A DNA stretch of 64,000 bases from Nannochloropsis oceanica. Taxonomy: Eukaryota; Sar; Eustigmatophyceae; Eustigmatales; Monodopsidaceae. Shown here piece after piece: positions 29,283 to 41,100 of the stretch (positions are counted from its first letter, which is position 1; every line of letters begins with the position of its first letter). The translations under genes were made by a program, and so were the position numbers. The stretch covers positions 434,001-498,000 of the forward strand of contig CP038108.1 of NCBI GenBank assembly GCA_004519485.1. Reading direction: 5' to 3'. The notes under the pieces are model-generated. The model did not search any database, was not told the origin of the DNA, and saw only the letters and a program-made list of their open reading frames with translations.

Positions 29283-31897
29283 ATGCCCAAGTTCAAGCTC
29301 CCAGCCATCCTAACGCCCTCCAAAAAGGTACATCATCCGTGAATTAATTGGCTGCCTCAGTGTCCTGTCTCCTGTTCCCCCCCCCCTTACCAGCTTCCCT
29401 CTATCCCCGATATTCCGCCGCCGAAGATCCCCGTTATCCCACTCATATACGCATGCAAACACAGAAGGACGAAGCAAACAGCAGATGGGGTAGAAGCGCC
29501 AGCATGAGCCAAGATGACTTCATGCGCAAGGACGAATGCCTAGTGGTGGACGAACAAGATCAGCTCACAGGCACAGAAAACAAGTACAACTGCCACCGTT
29601 TCACTCCCCAGCAACCCCGCGGCAAGCTCCACCGCGCTTTCTCAGTCTTCCTCTTCGATTTAAAAGGTCGTCTCTTGCTCCAGCAACGGGCCGCGTCGAA
29701 GATCACCTTTCCCAAGGTCTGGACCAACACCTGCTGCTCCCACCCCCTTAGTGGTTTCCAACCCTCCGAAATCGATACTCCAGAAGACGTCGCAACCGGC
29801 ACAGTTCAAGGCATCAAACGCGCCGCCATTCGCAAGCTCGAGCACGAACTTGGCATTCCTTCTACACAAGTGCCCATCGAAAAATTCAAGTTTTTAACCC
29901 GCCTTCATTATTGGGCTGCCGACACCATCACCCACGGCCCCACCTCGGAATGGGGGGAACACGAAATTGACTACGTCCTCTTCCTCCAAGTTCCCTCCAC
30001 GTCCTTATCCATCAAGCCGAACCCCGATGAGGTCGATGCCACTCAATTTGTCACCTTGCCCGAGCTTCAACGCCTCATGCACCCTTCCTCCGGCCTCCTG
30101 TGGTCTCCCTGGTTCAAGATCATCGCCGAACGCTTCCTCCCCCAATGGTGGGCCGACCTCTCCACCACCCTCACCACCAATGTCCATTTCGATCCAATTA
30201 CCATCCACAGGTTCGACCCGCCGGTGGAGCACATGGGAGGAGGAGGCAGCGCAGGCCCTTTCCTTGGCTCCCCTCCTCCTCCTCTCGCTGCTGCTGCCCT
30301 CGCTGCTGCTACCAGCAATGGCAACGGTTATAGGGACAACAGTAAGAAGCAAGGGGCGTACGGAAAGGTGAAATCGCATTCTGAGAGCGTTTTCTCCCAG
30401 CTATTGCGCATCGACGAGGTCTTCTGTGCGTTGCGAGTTAAGTTCGCTCATCCCTTCCCAGAGGTGGATATGGGTCAGAAGAGCAATGAGGATGTCAGGT
30501 TTTGCAATTATATTCTTGGGAAGGTATCCAGATCATTCGCAGCCGTGATCAGGCAGTTGCCGAAAGGCTTGTGTCTAGAGACAGTGGTTTTTTATTTGGT
30601 CTTACGGGCCCTCGATACAGTCGAAGATGATATGGAGGCGTTTGTCGCTGATCCTTCTGTGAAAATACAGCATTTAAGGTCCTTTTATCAGGTGGCTTTG
30701 GAAGACCCTAGCTGGACGATGAAGGGCGTGGGTAAGGGGGATGAGGCACGGTTGCTGGAGGAGTTTAATCGGGTGGTGAGGGTGTTCAAGAGCCTGGCCC
30801 CGGAGATGCAGGAAGTGATCGGTGATATCACCCGTAGGATGGGGAATGGGATGGCTGACTTCGTGGACAAAGACCTGGGTCAGGGAACTGTGGGAGTGAA
30901 AGAGTACGATTTGTACTGCCATTATGTCGCCGGGCTGGTTGGGGAGGGGTTGACGCGAATGTTCGCGTCGAGTGGCTTCGAGAGTGCGGACTTGGCGACA
31001 ACAAGCGAGGAGTTGAGTAACAGCATGGGGCTCTTTTTGCAGAAAACGAATATTATTCGCGATTATTTGGAGGATTTTGTGGATGGACGGGCATTTTGGC
31101 CCCAAGAAGTGTGGAAGTTGTACGCCCCTTCCTATCCCGGTACTTCGCCTTCGCTGGGAGCGTTTGCTGCGCCGGAGAATCGGAAGAAGGGCTTGGCGTG
31201 CTTGGATCATCTGGTGACGAATGCCTTGACGCATGTACCGCATTGTTTGGATTATATGAGCCGATTGAAGACCACGGAGATATTCCGTTTTTGTGCCATT
31301 CCCCAGGTGATGGCGATTGCGACCCTGGAGAAGGTTTACCATAACCCGGACGTGTTTACGGGAGTGGTGAAGATCAGGAAGGGGTTGGCGTGCAAATTGA
31401 TTTTGGAAGCGAGTACAATGGGGGAACTCTTTGCGTGCTTTGAGAATTTCGCGGGTAAAATAGCTGAGAAGGCACGGGCGCAGCAGCAGGAGGACGGAGG
31501 GAGGGAGGGAGGGATGGCGGGAGAGACGGTGAAGTTGTGTGAGGAGATCAAAAAATTGTGTTCAGGGCAGGGGGGATCGGAGGAGAGGAGGAGGCGGGGA
31601 TGTGCGGGAAAGCAGGGGACGTATTTAGCGGTGGTGCTGACAATTGTAATAGTGCCTCTGCTGGCTTGGTTCGTGAGAGGTGGAGCGGAGGGGGGATTTC
31701 TTGGACGATTGAGCGATGGGCCTGCAGGACTTTTAGGGACTGACTATGTTCGGATGGCAATCCTTGTAGTGGCATCGTTGGTGGTGACTTTTGGTTTAAG
31801 TTACATGGTGGTGAATATTTGGGCACCGCAAGAAGGGAAGTGGAAGGAGATGGGAAGGACGGTGGGAAGATCGAGTGGGGGGAAGAAGTTAAAGTGA
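29283..31897 (+). CDS. Isopentenyl-diphosphate isomerase - squalene synthase fusion
   Basis: The preferred model has a short first exon 29283-29327 (MPKFKLPAILTPSKK), an intron 29328-29464 (GTACAT...ACACAG, phase 0) and a second exon 29465-31897, for 825 residues. An unspliced start at the ATG at 29453 would give 814. The type I IDI (Nudix) part has TNTCCSHPL with the catalytic Cys and SEWGEHEIDYVLF with the catalytic Glu. A Gly/Pro/Ala linker leads to squalene synthase: FCNYILGKVSRSFAAVIRQL, first Asp-rich motif ALDTVEDDMEAF, YCHYVAGLVGEGL, second motif NIIRDYLEDFVDGRAFWP. Two hydrophobic segments near the C-terminus (YLAVVLTIVIVPLLAWFV; MAILVVASLVVTFGLSYMVV) anchor it, presumably in the ER. 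It couples IPP/DMAPP balance to squalene, and so to sterols. Such fusions are known in diatoms and haptophytes. Third-position use changes from C-rich in the IDI half to G/T-rich in the SQS half. Confidence 0.95.
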
Positions 31898-32444
<547 letters not shown>

Positions 32445-34568
32445 ATGCACTTTATTTTTGCGTCTTGCGCCCGCACCAAAACAATCCACACCTTCCACAC
32501 GTACATGTACAGGCAGGGCTATCGTGATCCAGCCGCCCATGTCGTCAGTCTAGTCAACCGCTTTCCCCCTCGAATGATGACGCCTGCCCTTGCCGTCTCT
32601 AGGGCCGCTGCCCGCCGCCGTGCCCTGCTTCTCGAAGCCCGCAAGCAGCGCGAGGCGTGGATCCAGGATGAAGATTATAAGGAGGTGGGTGTGGTGCAAG
32701 CCCTGATGGAGAAGCAGCAACAACAGCGGCAGCAGCAGGAGCAGCCACCATCACAAACGAAGAAGAGGGGCACTCTCACAGGGCTTTTTGAAGGCATTCC
32801 AGGCTTAGAGGGCGTGATGCCCATCGCGCGGGAGTACGTTGGGTTTTTAAACGAGCTCGCAGGAGAAGGAGACAGGGAAGCGATCGAATTAGTAAGTGAT
32901 GCCTCGTCAGCCGCGGAAGGAGACGGAGAGGACGAGGAAGGCGAAGGAGCACAAGGGGAGGAAGCTCCGCCCTTGCCAGACATAGCTCTCAATGCCTCCG
33001 TGTCCTTGTCGTACGATGATTTCGTACAGCTTTTGGCTCATCCTGGATCAATTGAAGTGGTGAAATCCATGCAGCGTTTCGTCACTGCCTTTATCCAAAG
33101 CCAAGAGCGACGCGAGGGGTTGTCCGCTCTCCCTCCCTCCTCCCTCTCCACCCCTCGTCCGCAAGGACAGCATCTGCACGCATTTATCGAAAGTTTGCGA
33201 TTAGAAATGTGCAAGAGTGGGGTGTGGGCGGCACGGCTGGCAATCGAGGAGAAACGCTCCTCTCCAGGCTCCTCCTCCTTTTCCTCCTCTTCCTCCTCCG
33301 CTTGGGATGGGTTGAGAGAGCACCTCGAAAAGTTCCTCGTTATCAAACTTTACCGCTACCTTTTCACCGAAGCTGAAACCCAGACCCTTAGAGATCAAGA
33401 AGCCGCCTGGCAAGCCCGCCTTGACTCCCTCGCCTTCCTCGGCCCCGAGCACCTCGAAGTCCGCTCCCTCATCTCCTCCTTGCCCTCCATATCCATCTCC
33501 ACCTCTCTAGCTCCCGCCATCGCCGAATTCAGCCTTGTCCCCTCTTACAAAGCCCCCGTGGATATAATGTCTTGCCTTTTACGTTGCTCTTATCTTCTCT
33601 CTCGCGGGCTCGTTGCAGCTCACCCTCCCGGAACCGGCCTACCAGGTGCGGATGAATTCCTGCCTGCCATGATTTTAATGATCAAAGAGAGTAAACCTTC
33701 CGGCTTGAGGAAAGCATTGGACATAGTGCAGTGTTACCGCTATCCGCCGCGATTGCAGGTGTCCGAGCCGGCGTATGTCTTTACGAATGTGCTATCTGCC
33801 GTCCATTTCCTGGAGACAGCGAAGGCGGGTCAGTTGAATATGACGCCTGAGGTGTTCGAAAGATCCTTGGTAGCGTGTAGCAGGAGTATGGGAAGATGGA
33901 GGGAGGGTGTGTTCGAAACAAGAGCAGGAGCAGGAGGAGGAGGAGGAGGGGTGGTAACGGGGGAAGAGGAGGAGGGACATGGGGTGGGAGTGTTGCCTGT
34001 TTTGTCTGCACTTAAGGACATGACGCTTAAAGAGGGTACCTCGCTGTCTTCCTCTTCCTTCTTGTCTTCCTCCCTCGTTGTCTGTAACGGTCATTACAAG
34101 AGCAGCGAACCCCATGGGTCAGTTTTGCTGCCAGCACGCAGTATTCAAGACATAAGACGAGAACGGATGGCTGGGGCAGCTGCAGCAAGAGTTGTAACTG
34201 TGCCAAGCACAGCAGCTGTCTCTCCCTCCAATTCTACTCGATCTTTTACTTCCTTGCGTCTCCACGACTTGCTTGGACGCATTCAAGACACACATAGGAA
34301 TCGCAGCAGTAGTAGCAACAAAAGCAGCAGCAACAGCAACAGCAGCAGCAGCAGATGCACGCAGGGCAAGCACCAAGAAGGAGCAATAGGACAACCCCAC
34401 CTCCTCCAATCCCTCTCCTCCGAGCAGCTTAAGAAGGCCTGCTCCTTTCTAACTGTCCCTCCGCAGGACTTGCGGGTAAGCGATATGTCGGCCCTGCTAT
34501 CAGAGTATAGATGCCTCGCCATAGTTGCTGGCGAATGTCTTAATTTGCTGCAAGAGCAAAGAAGGTAG
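32445..34568 (+). CDS. VPS9-domain protein, probable Rab5-family guanine nucleotide exchange factor
   Basis: Single open frame; ATG candidates lie at 32445, 32505 and 32574, and the first gives 707 residues. The N-terminal third has a basic helix, a Gln-rich coil and an acidic stretch. The middle is helical (bundle-like, before the catalytic domain). The VPS9 domain lies around genomic 33535-33850: APVDIMSCLLRCSYLLSRGL, then PGADEFLPAMILMIKES, YRYPPRL and EPAYVFTNVLSAVHFLE, which carry the Asp and Tyr used to activate Rab5 GTPases. The C-terminal part is Ser/Asn-rich low complexity with a short final helix. Known role of the family: GDP/GTP exchange on Rab5/Rab21-type GTPases in endosomal traffic. 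No ubiquitin-binding A20 finger, Ras-association or ankyrin region is seen, so it is a minimal member. Confidence 0.85.
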   Translation: MHFIFASCARTKTIHTFHTYMYRQGYRDPAAHVVSLVNRFPPRMMTPALAVSRAAARRRALLLEARKQREAWIQDEDYKEVGVVQALMEKQQQQRQQQEQPPSQTKKRGTLTGLFEGIPGLEGVMPIAREYVGFLNELAGEGDREAIELVSDASSAAEGDGEDEEGEGAQGEEAPPLPDIALNASVSLSYDDFVQLLAHPGSIEVVKSMQRFVTAFIQSQERREGLSALPPSSLSTPRPQGQHLHAFIESLRLEMCKSGVWAARLAIEEKRSSPGSSSFSSSSSSAWDGLREHLEKFLVIKLYRYLFTEAETQTLRDQEAAWQARLDSLAFLGPEHLEVRSLISSLPSISISTSLAPAIAEFSLVPSYKAPVDIMSCLLRCSYLLSRGLVAAHPPGTGLPGADEFLPAMILMIKESKPSGLRKALDIVQCYRYPPRLQVSEPAYVFTNVLSAVHFLETAKAGQLNMTPEVFERSLVACSRSMGRWREGVFETRAGAGGGGGGVVTGEEEEGHGVGVLPVLSALKDMTLKEGTSLSSSSFLSSSLVVCNGHYKSSEPHGSVLLPARSIQDIRRERMAGAAAARVVTVPSTAAVSPSNSTRSFTSLRLHDLLGRIQDTHRNRSSSSNKSSSNSNSSSSRCTQGKHQEGAIGQPHLLQSLSSEQLKKACSFLTVPPQDLRVSDMSALLSEYRCLAIVAGECLNLLQEQRR

Positions 34569-35168
34569 GTTGATTTAAACGTAATCTTTAGGTAATGAAA
34601 AAGTGAGAAACGATAAAGTAAAAAAAGCACACGAGACTTTTAAATTTATCATCACATATACCTATAGATATGTATATATGTATTGACAGGCTCCCTATCA
34701 TTTTGGTTATGGCACAAGATCAACCTTCAACAATTTCTTCCGTTATCGTAGTCCTATGTTTTATTTACTTAAACTTTTCAATATATAAATTATACATACT
34801 TTTGATGTGTAATAAATATTGATAATGTTTACTCAGATTTTTTTTCTATACTTTCTTAATCCATACGTGTTTTCCTCGCTTTTTTTGGATCTTTTGTCGT
34901 TTCTGTTGTCCATCATACGCTAAGACGTATGTATGTTAAATACGAAAGATATCAATACCCAGTCTTTAGGATTACTTAAACTTTATCGCACAACGTATAA
35001 AGAACAGTTCTTTATAGCTACCAGTCTTCTCATGCCTAGAAACGATTTTTCGTATGCTCCTGACTTCTAATATCCAGAAATGTTACCCCTCACCCTCACT
35101 CTTTCCCCCGTCCTTAACTCCTTCACCGCCTCTCCTTCCTTCGACCTCCTTTTCCTTCGTTTTCATTA
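34569..35168. other. A/T-rich island between convergent genes
   Basis: By hand count 34621-35040 is about 30 percent G+C (127 of 420), far below the flanking genes. It includes stretches such as ATATATAAATTATACATAC. It lies between the 3' ends of the VPS9 and PKS genes. No gene is seen. Confidence 0.75.
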
Positions 35169-38100
35169 TTAAGGAGCGGGTGCGTTACTAGCTTCCCTAC
35201 ATTCTAGTGGTTTCTCAAGTATCTCCTTCAGCTTCAGGCGCGGCCGCTCGTCCCGCTCCTGATACTTTTGTTGTTGCTGCTGCTCCTTCTGTTCCTGCTG
35301 CTTCTGCTGCTCTTGCTCCCCTTGTGATTGATGCTGACGTAGCTGAGACAAAGAAGTTCGCGTAGTACCAGACACTAGAGTGTGTTGCAAGTACTCCAGT
35401 ACAACAGGGGTGGCTTTTGGTTCGAGGGTGAAGAGGTGGCTGTGTCCGACGATGAGTTTAAGGACCATGGACTTGTTGCTGAAGTCGGACCAGCCCCAGC
35501 ACGAAAAGTAGGGGGTCATGCTGTGCGTATATTTGTGGATTTAGAGCGTGGAAAGAACAAAAAGGGTTTATACTATGAATGAGTGCAAAATTATCACTGG
35601 CTTGTCAGATTAGACTCGATTACATGAACCACCCACCGCTCTTCTTATCCTCTATTCAACACACGTACCGATCCTCGCTCCCATGCAACACGTGAATCGG
35701 GCACTCCAACAGCCGGTCCGGCTCGCAATGATAGAAGTCCATCGCACTCAAATCCTTCGATGTAAGCTTAATAGCGGCCCGATTATTTGCAGAACGCAGA
35801 TTCTTGTAGGAGTCGGGCAAACCTCCATACCATCCCAGGATGGCGTGCACGAACAGCAGAGGCCCACAGCTGTACCACCAGATCGGCGACCGTAAATGGG
35901 GAGGATGAGCGCTTGCCACATACAGCTGATCCAAAGTAAAGTTGTGCTTCAGCTGAAGCACACGCGCCATCTCCAGAGCGACGTAGGATCCATAGCTATG
36001 CCCAAATACGCTGAGGGGAACCTCACCTGGTTCCAGATACCCGGCCAGGTGCAAAGCCTTGACAATCGCCTCCGCCACCAAATAAATGTCTGCCAAAGAC
36101 TTCTCTTTAAAGCGGGAGTCCCGCCCTGGCATTACTACTGTCACAATCTCCACATCCTTGATCCGCCATTGATCGTACAGGCGCGAAGTCCCCCCGGCCC
36201 AGGGCAAACACACCAAGCGGGCCTTTGCCAAGGGCGAAGGATGAGAGATATGGATCCACTGTTGCGTACTTTGATCCGTCATGACGGGTCGGATTACGCG
36301 CTGGCGACCCAAGCCGAAACAACCGAACCCGAAGCAGCCAACGGGCACGCTGACCTCCTCGCCCTCAATGCCCATACCATAGCGCGACTTGACGTTGTTA
36401 ACGCGTACCGCCGTGGACTGTGAATGTCCCGACGAGGTGCTACTCCCTTGTGCCAACGTTATTGCGGTACCAAGCTGGCTCTGCAGGCAGTCGAGCTGTC
36501 GCATCTCTAATTCCGCCTCCTCAATCACTTCCTTATTTGCCCGCCAGGCGAAGGGCATCACTCTCCTACCGAGTAACGCGGACGACACGCTCTTAATGCT
36601 AATAAGCGTCGGACGCTCTGCTTGTGCACTTTCATCATCCGCTGACGACGACGGTGACAATGTAGCTGAGACCTCCCGCTCGCTGCTGCTGCTGCTGTTC
36701 TGCATCTTATTGCCCGACTGCTGAGAATGGATCATCTTTGTCACATCCGCCACAGTAGTTGCCGGTCCAATCTTGGACGGATTGATCTCCACTCCAAACA
36801 ATTGTTTAATTCTACTGATAAGCTCGATGGTGCTAAATGAGTCCATTCCCACGCTAAAAAGCGCCGACGAACCAAGCACCTCCTTATGCTTCGCAATAGC
36901 CTTAATGGTATCGGCCACCATATTCTGAATCTCCTTGGCCGTCAACGTCCGATCCGTTGTCCGGGCTGCGTCCGCCCCCAGTATAAATTGCTTTAATCCA
37001 CCGTGCAAAAAGCTGGCACGGTTAGGATACACGCCTACGGCGTTCTCGCGGAAGAAGAGCTCACATCCTATTGGCAGCCCGCAAACAATGGCGTCTTCCA
37101 AATCCTGCAATGCGCGCTCAGAGCGGACAAATTCCACGTTGGAGCGCAGCTGCATCTTGCGGACCTGAATGTCGTTCGCCAAAATACCTACATCCGACAG
37201 ACTTGTCATGCAAAATGCAGTGCCTGGGAGTCCCAGCGAGTGGCGCTGGCGAATAAGCGAGTCCATGAAGGCGTTTGCACTCGCGTAGGCCGCGCGCCCT
37301 CTTCCGCCCATAAGCGATGCGACGGAAGAAATGACTACGAAAGTCTCGAGCCCCAGATTCTTAGTGTGCTCATGCAGGTACCACGCCCCTAGCGCCTTGC
37401 ATCCTCCCACCTTTAGCAGGTCATCCGATACCACATCCGTCAGGACTGTATCGAGACTCACCCCTGCAACGTGAAAGACAGCTTTGAGCGGCGGGCGGCC
37501 CGAGTCCCCCTTCGCATACTTGTGTACCAACTCTGCCATATCATTCTCGCTCGCTGTGTCAGCCACCACCACATCCATTGTGCACCCAGGCGTCGCAATT
37601 AAATCGCGAAACAAAGCCTCTACGCGGTCCGGTTGTTTGGTCACGGTGATGACAAAGTGTCGGGCACCCTTTTCAAACGCTCGACGCACCACCTTTGAGC
37701 CAAATCCTCCCGCACCGCCCGTAATCAAGTAGGTGGCGTTGGCGTGATAGATGCGCTGGGGCATGAGCACTCGAACCGACACGGGTACACCCTCAGAGGT
37801 TAAGTAATTGCTGAGGACGACCTTGCCTGTATGTTTTCCGGCCTTGATGAGCTCGATGGCATCGCGGATGCGGTCCATGGGAAAGATTGTGGTGGGAATC
37901 GGATGGTAGGCGCCATTGCCGAGAAGATCAAACACTTCAGACGTCGTCTTGATGGTCAAGGGTGCATCATCCAACGCCAGACGATCCATGTCGATGGCAA
38001 CAAATAATCCGTTCTTTCGCAGCGCCAATAGGCCCATCTTGGCATTATCATAGATGTCAAGCTTGCCGATTTCCAAGAAGCGCCCCCCAGGTGCCAGCGC

Positions 38101-41100
38101 TTGCACACCCAGTTGCTGATGTTTCCCCGCCAACGAGTTCAGAACCACGTCCACCCCTCTATTGTCCGTATCGCGCATCACATCTGCAAACCAAGAGGTG
38201 GAGCGCGAGTCGTAAATTTTCTCCACTCCCAATGCCTTGACCACCGCGCGCTTACCAGCCGAGGCTGTGGCATAGACTATCGCTCCAACATATCGGCAAA
38301 CAGAGATGGCCGCATGCCCCACCCCGCCGGCCGCCGCGTGGACCAGAACCCGATCGCCCTTCTTGATGCGAGCAATGTTGATCAATGCATGGTGCGCTGT
38401 GTTGTACACACTTTGTGTGCTTGCTGCCACCTCAAAACTGATACTGTCGACGAGCTTCACCACCCGGGATGCAGGAGCGTTAAGCCGGTTCCCAAAACAG
38501 GCGGCCTCCGCGGTTGCCACGCGGTCCCCGACATTCAAGTGAGTCACTCCTGCCCCGACCGCCGACACAACTCCCGCGGCTTCCATGCCCAAGTGCCGCC
38601 CGTAATAAGATCCTTCAAACGAAAGCTCGGGTAGCATGTTGATAGCGATGAGAACATCGCGGAAATTAAGTGCTGCTGCATGAATGTCTACAGTCACTTG
38701 ATCGGGTCCAGGAGCTGGGACGGCATACGCCTGAAAAAGTACATTGATCTGCCCAGGGGTCGAAAGCTCTTTGCTTACATCGCAACAATACGCAACCTTG
38801 GGATCCGTCGGTGGTATCATACGACTGCGACGCACAGGTACATCTAAAGGAAAATAGCGAGGTACCCTAATGTTGCCGTTCGAGACAAGATAAACCTTCT
38901 CCCGAGGAGTGTACGCAAGAATCTCGGCCACCTTAGCCAAAGCCTGCACACGTGTCATCCCCTTGGCGTTCTCAGTGCCCAAGTCAATAAGGCGCGCCTC
39001 GAGAGCGGGCAGCTCGTGGGCAATCACAAAAGTAAAACCCTGCAAAGAGCCCTGGTTCGGCCGGATTTCCCCCGCGTAGGCTCCTTCTGTCACAACCCAA
39101 AGATGCCCTCCCTGTCTTGTGCCGCCACTTTCAACAAGGAGCTGGGTAATCTGCTGTTCACAAGCCATAGATGCCTGACAGAGCTTGGCTAACCGGCTAA
39201 AAGCGTTTGTCCCAAGCACTGTCTCGTCATTTAGCCCGCCCAAGAAAATGAGGCCCTGGAAACCGGAATCAGCAGAAATGCCCTTCAGCGTCTTGCACAA
39301 GATAGAGCCCCACGCTTTAGCGCTGTCTTGCAAATGTGCCATGGGATGGCTGCCGCAAGTCAGGACAACAGTGCGGCACTGTGGCCCCGCTAGTATTCCC
39401 AGGTGCTGGGTGAGATGAGCGGCCAGCACGGGGTCTTCAGCCACGACGACGAAAGTGCGCGGAGCTGACGGGATGGGACGGATCATTCGTGCCGCCACCA
39501 AAGTGCTGCTAGATATCACGTCTGATGCGAACGGCTGCAATGCTTCAATCCATGCTTGTTTATCCATGCTGTCTTCCACCCCCATTACCAGAAGCTGTGC
39601 TCCTGGTGTCATAAAAGATTCGAGCGTTGTCAATGTATGGAGCACAGGCTTAGCCTCAGGGCTGATATCACCGCTACTGCTGCTATCCTGTTCCCAAATC
39701 GCCTTGCCCGATGCATGCCATGCATGCACGGCCACGATATCAAAAGCGTAATCCGCCAGTTCCACAGCCAGTGCAGGCAGCAGAATCTTGCGCACCCGCA
39801 GCCCTACCTCCGTTGCACCCATACTGCCTGCAACCAAGTTCAAGACTTTCATGTCGTGTGAGCCGATAAAAACCTCAATAATCTGGTGTGAGTCCAGCTC
39901 CATTTGGTTCAATGCCTCGGCTATCGTAAATAAAGCTGCATTTCCCACAATCTCCAAAATCCTGAACACGGTTGGCTGGCCAGCATTTGCCATCTTGAAA
40001 GCCTGCGCCGCACGCACCACCAATGGGGCCAGCGTGTCGACAATAGCCACCTGTGCCTCGGCCTCTCCATCCAAAAGAGCCTTTCCTGCCCTTTCCACCT
40101 TTACAACCGCCTCCTTGAAGAGATCCAATGAGCATGCATCCATCGTCGCATCGCGTGACTGCCAAACCAATTCTGAGAGCCGGGTCGTGTCCGTGCTCGC
40201 GCCAAAGATGCAGCTAATGTTTTGCATGGCAAGCACGAGCACCCCATCCTCATCGTACACCAAAACGTCCCCTCCACTCTTTTTCCGTCCCATGTAAGGA
40301 ATGGTGCTGTCGTGATCCAAAAATGCATAAAGCTTGTTGCTGCTAGGCTTGCGAAGGAAATGCGCTACGTCAAACCCCCCTGCATACACGACAATTTGCG
40401 GGTCATGCGACGGCAACAAAAAGAGGAGCTGATACAAGGCATCCAGAAGTTGAATGCCGAAGCTCCCCCCCTGCCGTCCCCATTCTATGCTGTCAAATTC
40501 CACTACGGTCAAATAGGTATCGTCGACCAAATTTCCATGCATCGACGAAATGACCTGAAATGACGGCCCATACTCTGAGAGTCCCTCCTTGTTGATAATT
40601 CCGTAAGCATGCTCTCTATTCTTGGCCAGGCAGTGTGCATGATGCTGCTGCAGGGCTGTCAAGCCTTCCTTTCCAATGTCTGCCAGCTGCCAGGGCGCCA
40701 GCAAGCCAAAAGCCCCTGGCCTCAAGTGGATACGGGGGTCCAACGTCCCATCTGCCGTTAGCAGCGATGCATGCCCCCCATTCTCGTCGCTGCTCTTTAC
40801 GGCAAATCCCGAGCAATGGTCAACATAGCTTGGAAGATCGTCGCGCTCCCCAACAGGGACCTTGGCCGGCGTAGACCGCACCAAAAAAGATTGCATCTCC
40901 TCCCCGCTCCCCTCCACCTCCTTTAGCACAACCTGGACAAGCGTCGGGGTTTGCCCAATAGTCGTCCGAGGAATCCTACACATGGACTTGAACTCAACGT
41001 TGCTTAGCGTACATGGCATCCCCACTGCCTCGAGAACCATCTCCACGTAGAAGCAGCCGGGCAAAATTTCTTGCCCGCCCATCTTGTGGTCCATCATCGG

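Noticed and set aside
30674-31342. 222-residue frame antisense to squalene synthase
   Set aside because: Lies opposite conserved squalene synthase motifs and has no recognisable domain.
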